Assembly (NCBI GenBank): GCA_905221615.1
Contig: CAJNDT010006129.1
Coordinates: 62,001 to 126,000 of the forward strand
Source of the DNA: Symbiodinium sp. CCMP2592
Taxonomy: Eukaryota > Sar > Dinophyceae > Suessiales > Symbiodiniaceae
Direction: 5' to 3'
DNA: 64,000 nucleotides
How positions within the stretch are numbered: position 1 is the first letter of the stretch; each line of letters begins with the position of its first letter. Of the stretch, positions 62,915 to 64,000 are shown one piece after another. The position numbers were made by a program, and so were the translations under genes. The notes under the pieces were generated by a model. The model had not been told where the DNA came from, did not search any database, and saw only the letters and a program-made list of their open reading frames with translations.

Positions 62915-63022
62915 GGACACAGTCCACTCAGCGGCATATGGCACAGCCTCCGCCACGCGGTTACTGTAACCAATTTGTCGCGGGAATAGGACACAGTCCA
63001 CATCAGCCTGAGTCACAGACTC
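62915..63022 (+). repeat. Cluster of ACA-loop mini-hairpins, pairs 6 and 7
   Basis: GGAC-ACA-GTCC (62915-62925), GGC-ACA-GCC (62940-62948, flanked by GGC/GCC at 62933 and 62952), a near-perfect GGTTAC-T-GTAACC palindrome (62959-62971), GGAC-ACA-GTCC (62989-62999) and GAGTC-ACA-GACTC (63010-63022). They fill the spacer between the kinase-like and dioxygenase-like ORFs. Confidence 0.75.
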
Positions 63023-63172
63023 TGTTCCAGCGCCTACTGCCTACAGCACTGGCCTCAGCCCGAGAAAACACCTGTGCATCTGTCTTGAGCGCAGTTGTCT
63101 GCACTTTTCAGCTCCCGCTTGCTTGAGCTCAGCTTAATCTCAGCTACTGGCTCCCCACTTGCGCGGGCGCAC

Positions 63173-64000
63173 ATGGCTGGCGAAGATGACTGCCCCATCC
63201 GGGCCATTTCCTTTCCCGCCGGGGTCTTCGCAGACTACATGGATGACTACCTCACCCTTTCGGCGCTGAAGTTGTATTGTGCGGAGGCCCACGTGTCCCT
63301 GCCGCCGGCAGCGGGAACATGGCCATCAAATGACATCACGGCATGGGCATACAAAGCTCTCCCACCCCAACAGTGGCAGCAATTCGAGAAGTATCTCGAG
63401 TCCGTGACTACCATGCCCTGCTCCGGGATGGAGGAAGGCTGCTTAGTCAATCCCATCCCACACGGAGGACTACTACACATGGTGCCAAAGGCAGAGCAGA
63501 TAGCTAACAACTGTCTCACTTCTCGCTGTCTCTCCATCTGGTCCTCGGTCCGCCAGGTTCTGCAACACCTACCTTTCGAGGCCCACGACAGATGGGAGCA
63601 CTCTCCCAGTGCGGCTGGCTCTTCATGTGGCCAGCGCTTTCGGGTTGGTGCTTACTGCCGAGTTCTCCCTGGCCTGCTCAAGGAGACGGTCTCCCATCCC
63701 AACGTCACTCGTCTCTTCAACGCATTCGTGTGCTCATGTCACCCAAGTCACCAGTGGACTTCGCTTGAAATCTTAGTGGATGTGCAGTCCCCACCGCACA
63801 AAGATGCTCGCAACGCTGCCTTGGGCACTCTGCTCATCCCGATTTCGATTTGCGACCAGGGCGGCCTATGGATCGAAGACCCCGACGGCTGCGACTACCA
63901 GGAGATCCCGCACCAGCAGGGGATGACCCGGGGAAGTTGCTTTGACCTACGGGGTCTCAGCCTTCTCTTTCGGGCGGATGAGCTGTGGCATGCAACTCTA
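63173..64000 (+). CDS. 2-oxoglutarate/Fe(II) dioxygenase-like ORF, open at window end (TET/JBP-like?)
   Basis: The frame is open from the ATG at 63173 to the last base (276 codons), so it is partial. The N-terminal ~190 residues are unrecognised (PAGVFADYMDDYLTLSALKL; QQWQQFEKYLESV; CLSIWSSVRQVLQHLPFEAH). From about 195 a double-stranded beta-helix pattern appears: LEILVDVQSPPHKDARNAAL with HxD (H209, D211), LLIPISICDQGGLWIEDPDG, CFDLRGLSLLF and LWHATL with a second His (H273), 62 residues after the HxD. The HxDxxN form and the GG(L)W strand recall TET/JBP-type nucleic-acid base oxidases; the expected 2OG-binding Arg would lie past the window. A generic 2OG oxygenase is the safer call. Confidence 0.6.
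   Translation, partial: MAGEDDCPIRAISFPAGVFADYMDDYLTLSALKLYCAEAHVSLPPAAGTWPSNDITAWAYKALPPQQWQQFEKYLESVTTMPCSGMEEGCLVNPIPHGGLLHMVPKAEQIANNCLTSRCLSIWSSVRQVLQHLPFEAHDRWEHSPSAAGSSCGQRFRVGAYCRVLPGLLKETVSHPNVTRLFNAFVCSCHPSHQWTSLEILVDVQSPPHKDARNAALGTLLIPISICDQGGLWIEDPDGCDYQEIPHQQGMTRGSCFDLRGLSLLFRADELWHATL

Larger units (their letters stand above)
24400..64000 (+). mobile_element. LINE-type retroelement with accessory ORFs, split by a 30.5-kb insertion
   Basis: All element genes are on plus: endonuclease and RT (24659-27151), the rest of RT with zinc fingers and USP domain (57629-59986), then ORFs at 60115, 61162, 61619 and 63173. Shared paired ACA-loop mini-hairpins occur in the two halves and in the spacers between the later ORFs, and were not seen in the intervening 30.5 kb, which ties the parts together. 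The 5' limit is uncertain and the 3' end is beyond the window. Whether the later ORFs all belong to the same element is an inference from strand, spacing and shared hairpins. Confidence 0.7.

Noticed and set aside
62184..62969. 261-codon plus-strand ORF in another frame
   Set aside because: Overlaps the kinase-like ORF out of frame and has skewed Pro/Ser/Arg composition.
1..64000. tRNA, rRNA or riboswitch genes
   Set aside because: No cloverleaf with a convincing B box, no rRNA-like segment and no known riboswitch core was recognised by eye; a tRNAscan or Rfam search would settle this.

Overview
The window looks like nuclear DNA of a dinoflagellate, most likely a member of the Suessiales/Symbiodiniaceae. 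The evidence is the plant-type telomere heptamer CCCTAAA/TTTAGGG scattered through both strands, very sparse and intron-broken coding, long one-strand runs of genes, a protein tail of Lys-Ala-Met repeats, and a LINE-type reverse transcriptase of the kind common in those genomes. The organism call is an inference; nothing in the window proves the species.

Three compartments are visible. (1) 1-24.4 kb is gene-poor: degenerate telomere-like heptamers plus at least seven families (named A-G here) of short palindromic, MITE-like elements, some nested in one another. Only a few exon-like stretches are visible. (2) 24.66-27.15 kb and 57.63-64.0 kb carry a plus-strand retroelement: an apurinic-type endonuclease, a reverse transcriptase cut in two between motif B and the YADD motif, C2H2-like zinc fingers and a C-terminal ubiquitin-specific protease (USP) domain. 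Four further ORFs follow: an unrecognised ORF1-like protein, a small ORF, a kinase-fold protein and a 2-oxoglutarate/Fe(II) dioxygenase-like ORF that runs off the window. (3) 27.152-57.620 kb, between the two halves, is about 30.5 kb of unrelated DNA in which every recognisable gene is on the minus strand.

The main result is that compartment 3 has the structure of one giant DNA transposon inserted in the reverse transcriptase. It is bounded by 14-bp terminal inverted repeats (13/14 match) and an 8-bp target-site duplication (CTGAGCAG), and the two RT halves are in the same frame across the duplication. Inside are a multi-exon transposase-like gene (42.1-38.0 kb), a probable HMG-box/protein-kinase gene (35.5-34.2 kb), a Lys-Ala-Met-repeat protein (48.4-48.0 kb), long unrecognised exons (33.5-28.2 kb and 47.9-46.1 kb), a five-exon coiled-coil gene (54.2-53.0 kb), a satellite of about 130 bp, and a GCGGC...GCCGC hairpin repeat family. 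The 8-mer TGACACTG is greatly over-represented here and was not seen in the retroelement.

A second unexpected pattern is confined almost wholly to the retroelement: paired mini-hairpins with a constant C-ACA-G core and a stem whose sequence changes from copy to copy while staying complementary. They lie in inter-domain linkers and spacers. All exon limits are by eye, and all family calls rest on motifs read directly from translations.
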